In this document: positions 5,636 to 8,301 of the stretch, in pieces
Layout of the letters: every line of letters begins with the position of its first letter
How positions within the stretch are numbered: position 1 is the first letter of the stretch
Origin: JAHDHW01 sp964551455
Lineage (GTDB): Bacteria; Bacteroidota; Bacteroidia; Chitinophagales; Saprospiraceae
Length of the DNA: 8,301 nucleotides
Assembly (NCBI GenBank): GCA_964551455.1
Contig: CAZKDA010000218.1
Span: 1-8,301 of the forward strand
Direction of reading: 5' to 3'
Notes under the pieces: model-generated
The model's database searches: none
What the model was told of the DNA's origin: nothing
What the model saw: the letters and a program-made list of their open reading frames with translations, nothing else
Made by a program: the position numbers and the translations under genes

Positions 5636-7393
5636 ATGAAAAATAAGCATTACAATATAAATTTAAACCCAAAAAAACTGTCCGCACAAGACCTTCGAAA
5701 GCATAAAGACTTCGATGCGTTGTTGCAAAATTATTATACTGCTTCCCAGCCAAAAAAACCTTCGTACATCAAATTGATGTATTATTTTGCCGGAGGCATC
5801 GCCGCCGCGTTGCTGATCGGCTTTCTGCTGTACTCCGGTGTCTTTGCCAGCCAGGAAATGACCACAAGGGAATACCTGGCCACACAGCCTTATATCAACC
5901 CGCCCATTGAAAATATAAAACCCGATTACGAAAATACCCTCGTCAATGTCGAGAAGGGTGGCGAATATACCTACAAAAGCGGATCGAAAATAATCATCCC
6001 GCCAGCAGCCTTTGTCTATGCCAACGGCGAAACCGTAAACGGCGAGGTATCTATTAAATACCGCGAATTCCATGATTTTGTCGATTTTTTCGTGGCAGGT
6101 ATCCCGATGGAATACGATAGCGCCGGCATCGATTACGTGCTCGAATCAGCTGGTATGATCGAAATTTTTGCAGAACAAAACGGCATCCGGCTCAATGTAG
6201 CTCCCGGCAAAAAAATCAACGTGGAACTCGTTTCCGAGATCATGGTTCCCGCCACTGAACGGGGTAAAGTACCTTCTTTCAATATTTACAAACTGGACGA
6301 AGGCGACCGCAATTGGGTATATAAAGGAAAAGACAATATCGAAGTGATCGAGGATGATTTCATTGAGATGTTCGCTGACGGTGAAAACAGCCCCGGCAAT
6401 CAACTCAAACAGGAACTCAGCCGGATCAAGCGCAAAGCAGCCGCTGAACTGGCAGCTATCGAAGGTTCTATTCCCCGACCTCCTGCGCCCGTCAAACCTG
6501 AAAGAGCCAACGGCAATGATTACGTTTTTAACTTCGATTTTTCTGACGAAACCTTCGGCCCCAGAAACCGCCAAAACGGTAGCAACACCCACGAAGAGAT
6601 CCACCAACTTAGAAAACAATACGCCAATACGCTGTGGCAGGTCGCTCCCGGCAACAAAGATTTTAACGAGGAGCAAGTCAGCCAGATCGCCTGGGAAGAT
6701 ATGAAACTCGAACAGATCAATGCCCGCGATTATCAACTGACGCTCATCAATCCGGGGAAGGAAATCAATGTCATCGTCAACCCAGTGTTGAGTAGCAAAG
6801 ATTATGAAACTGCCCTCAACGAGTTCAATCAGGAATTTGAAGCGCATCAGCAAAAAATCGCTGAAAGGGAAGAGGCTTTGCGGGTTCAGAAGGAAGAACT
6901 GGAAAAGCGGATCCGGCTCGAACGACAGGTCGCCAACAAGAGTTACGAAGAACAACTCGCGATATACAGAGAAAATAACCGCGATGACCTCGCCACCGAA
7001 CTGATGATCAAACAAAAAGTGATCAACCGCTTCGCTGCCAGCAGCTTCGGCACCTGGAACTGCGACAGGCCGCTGCCGCCCGCAGCACACAGGCTCAAAG
7101 GTCAATTTGTGGACAACAAGTCAAAAAAATTCAACCAGGAACTGGCTTACCTCGTGGATAAAAACAAAAACACGGTATATCGCTTTTATACCAAAGACAA
7201 AGCCGATGTTTTATACAATAAAAATTCTGAAAACCTGATCTGGATCGTTACTCACGAAAATAAACTGGCTGTATTTCCGCCCGACAAGTTTAAAAATATT
7301 GACAAAAATAATGACGACTATACTTTTGTGATGAACCTCGTGGATCAGCAAATTGCCAGTGAGGATGATGTCCGCAGAATACTTCAATTCTAA
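5636..7393 (+). CDS. Single-pass membrane protein paired with the ECF sigma factor; putative non-classical anti-sigma/sensor
   Basis: The protein has 585 residues and I do not recognise a named family. Residues 1-43 are polar and basic, with LSAQDLRKHKDFDALLQNYY as a likely helix. Residues ~47-70 (LMYYFAGGIAAALLIGFLLY and on) form one transmembrane helix, and the lysines before it predict a cytoplasmic N-terminus. The rest should be extracytoplasmic. Residues ~104-200 contain GGEYTYKSGSKIIIPPAAFV, YREFHD, GIPMEYDSAG and ESAGMIEI, a beta-rich module I recall from many Bacteroidota surface proteins and loosely ZU5-like at the IPPxAF segment. A helical stretch (~255-276) leads to a Pro-rich linker (IPRPPAPVKPE). 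Residues ~390-447 are strongly charged with coiled-coil character. A C-terminal domain starts near GTWNCDRP (residues 472-479), whose Cys476 is the only cysteine. Order and topology fit a partner of the sigma factor, but FecR, zinc-finger and RskA signatures are absent. That role is inference. Confidence 0.82.
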   Translation: MKNKHYNINLNPKKLSAQDLRKHKDFDALLQNYYTASQPKKPSYIKLMYYFAGGIAAALLIGFLLYSGVFASQEMTTREYLATQPYINPPIENIKPDYENTLVNVEKGGEYTYKSGSKIIIPPAAFVYANGETVNGEVSIKYREFHDFVDFFVAGIPMEYDSAGIDYVLESAGMIEIFAEQNGIRLNVAPGKKINVELVSEIMVPATERGKVPSFNIYKLDEGDRNWVYKGKDNIEVIEDDFIEMFADGENSPGNQLKQELSRIKRKAAAELAAIEGSIPRPPAPVKPERANGNDYVFNFDFSDETFGPRNRQNGSNTHEEIHQLRKQYANTLWQVAPGNKDFNEEQVSQIAWEDMKLEQINARDYQLTLINPGKEINVIVNPVLSSKDYETALNEFNQEFEAHQQKIAEREEALRVQKEELEKRIRLERQVANKSYEEQLAIYRENNRDDLATELMIKQKVINRFAASSFGTWNCDRPLPPAAHRLKGQFVDNKSKKFNQELAYLVDKNKNTVYRFYTKDKADVLYNKNSENLIWIVTHENKLAVFPPDKFKNIDKNNDDYTFVMNLVDQQIASEDDVRRILQF

Positions 7394-7444
7394 AGAACTC
7401 TCTCTATATATACCCTATGACTTAATTTTAGACTTTTCTGGAGG

Positions 7445-7476
7445 CTCCTGACGCGAAATTTCGCTCAGGAGTTTTT
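7445..7476 (+). terminator. Rho-independent terminator of the sigma/membrane-protein unit, overlapping the convergent gene
   Basis: CTCCTGA (7445-7451) pairs with TCAGGAG (7465-7471). Inside, after one bulged C, GCGAAATTTCGC (7453-7464) is a perfect palindrome that extends the stem. TTTTTATTTTTATT follows from 7472. The T-tract lies only on the + strand side, so it serves the gene ending at 7393. The right arm holds the TGA stop (7465-7467, complementary strand) of the convergent cvfB-like gene. The T-tract encodes that gene's Asn/Lys-rich last residues. Confidence 0.85.
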
Positions 7477-8301
7477 ATTTTTATTCACCAGCCGGATCCC
7501 GTCCTTTTCCAAATCAATTAGTCTTTGTTTATACAAATTACCGACTGCTCTTTTGAAGGCTTTTTTACTCATTTGCATCTCCTCGTAAATTCGCTCCGGC
7601 GAACTTTTATCCGTCAGAGGAAGAAAGCCGTTCCGAGCCTCCAGTTTTTTCAATATTTCATTCCGCGACCGCTCCGTTTCATCGAAACCGGGTTTTTGCA
7701 GTGCAACATCAATCCGCCCGTCAGGTCTGATCTTTTTTACAAAAGCCTGTTTGGTTTCGCATATTGAAAGGGGCTGGAAAATTTCGTTTTCATAGAGGAT
7801 TCCCCAATACCGGTCGTCAATGATAACTTTGTAACCGAGATCTGTTTTAACAGCTATTTTGATCTGAACCTCCTGGCCTTCTATCAGCGTTTCGTTTTTT
7901 TCTTCCAGGAAACGATGCCAACGGGTTGAAGCAACTATCCGGTCGGTTTTTTCATCGAGATAAACTTTTACCAGGTACTTTTTCCCAACCTGCATTTTCG
8001 TCATCTGTTCCTTGAAAGGAACAAAGAGGTCTTTTGACAATCCCCAATCCAGGAAAGCGCCGTATTCGGTCACTTGCTTTACTTCGAGGCAGGCAAACTC
8101 CCCTACCCTCGCCTTCGGAATTTCGGTGGTAGCGATCAGCCGGTCTTCGGAATCATTGTACAAAAAAACTTTTAACTCGTCGCCAGGTTTAGCGCCTTCA
8201 GGAAGGTACCGCAAAGGCAAAAGGATCTCACCGAATGGCCCTCCGTCGAGATACACACCGAAGTCAACTTTTTTGAGAATTTCAAGGGTTGAAAAATCGC
8301 C
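7465..8301 (-). CDS. cvfB: CvfB/YitL-family S1-like RNA-binding protein (5' partial at right edge)
   Basis: The frame is open to the right edge of the window and 278 residues are visible. The GTG at 8254-8256 is an internal Val: upstream codons continue the conserved N-terminus (GDFSTLEILKKVDFG, then VYLDGG), and only a few residues should be missing. The order fits CvfB: S1-like beta-barrel modules (EILLPLRYLPEGAKPGDEL; VTEYGAFLDWGLSKDLFVPF; TDLGYKVIIDDRYWGILYENE; KKIRPDGRIDVALQKPG), then a C-terminal winged helix (GFLPLTDKSSPERIYEEMQM, then SKKAFKRAVGNLYKQRLIDL). In Staphylococcus aureus and Bacillus subtilis this family is a cytoplasmic RNA-binding protein with post-transcriptional effects on gene expression, including virulence genes. 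A virulence role here is not implied. It converges on the sigma/membrane unit, 71 bases separating the two stop codons. Confidence 0.92.
   Translation of the reverse strand, partial: GDFSTLEILKKVDFGVYLDGGPFGEILLPLRYLPEGAKPGDELKVFLYNDSEDRLIATTEIPKARVGEFACLEVKQVTEYGAFLDWGLSKDLFVPFKEQMTKMQVGKKYLVKVYLDEKTDRIVASTRWHRFLEEKNETLIEGQEVQIKIAVKTDLGYKVIIDDRYWGILYENEIFQPLSICETKQAFVKKIRPDGRIDVALQKPGFDETERSRNEILKKLEARNGFLPLTDKSSPERIYEEMQMSKKAFKRAVGNLYKQRLIDLEKDGIRLVNKNKNS

Noticed and set aside
5636..5846. FecR- or zinc-finger-type anti-sigma factor
   Set aside because: There is no cysteine/histidine zinc-binding motif in the N-terminal region and no FecR-like domain after the membrane helix; only gene order and topology suggest an anti-sigma role.
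6146..7105. Antisense open frame of 319 codons opposite the membrane-protein gene
   Set aside because: It is long, but its Phe/Val/Asp-rich composition is that of the complement of a charged coding frame, and the + strand frame has clear membrane and coiled-coil structure and co-directional context.
8254..8256. GTG as start codon of the cvfB-like gene
   Set aside because: Codons further upstream to the window edge continue the conserved N-terminal S1-like sequence, so this GTG is an internal valine.

Overview
The window looks like chromosome of a Bacteroidota bacterium, most likely an uncultured or environmental member of a Saprospiraceae-like lineage. Four things point there: a secreted protein with a C-terminal type IX secretion (T9SS) sorting domain, an ELWxxDGT-repeat protein, a TAnnTTTG-like promoter box, and a CvfB-type S1 protein of the Bacteroidota form. 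Lineage below phylum is inference. There is no sign of a phage, plasmid, insertion sequence or CRISPR array.

Layout, left to right. (1) Position 1 to 2872, + strand: a large secreted Asp-box / sortilin-N-like beta-propeller protein whose 5' end lies off the window. (2) 2951-4561, + strand: a secreted protein built of nine ELWxxDGT repeats and ending in a T9SS type A sorting domain. (3) 4562-4987: a 426-base intergenic region with two diverged 50-bp direct repeats, a perfect 3 x 8-bp tandem repeat, a long hairpin followed by five T, and a likely Bacteroidota promoter. (4) 4988-5584 and 5636-7393, + strand: an ECF-type sigma factor followed after 51 bases by a single-pass membrane protein with a short cytoplasmic N-terminus and a large extracytoplasmic part. 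(5) A Rho-independent terminator at 7445-7476 closes this unit. Its right arm and T-tract lie in the last codons of the convergent gene. (6) 7465-8301, - strand: a CvfB/YitL-family S1 RNA-binding protein, complete at its C-terminus and probably missing only a few N-terminal residues at the window edge.

The first two genes encode exported repeat proteins with no visible catalytic signature and are probably surface or envelope proteins. The sigma factor and membrane protein probably form a transcription unit. The simplest reading is an envelope-responsive sigma factor and a membrane partner that could act as a non-classical anti-sigma factor or sensor. That role is inferred from gene order and topology, because no known anti-sigma domain (FecR, zinc-finger, RskA) is recognisable. 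This pair is the best candidate here for an undescribed system.
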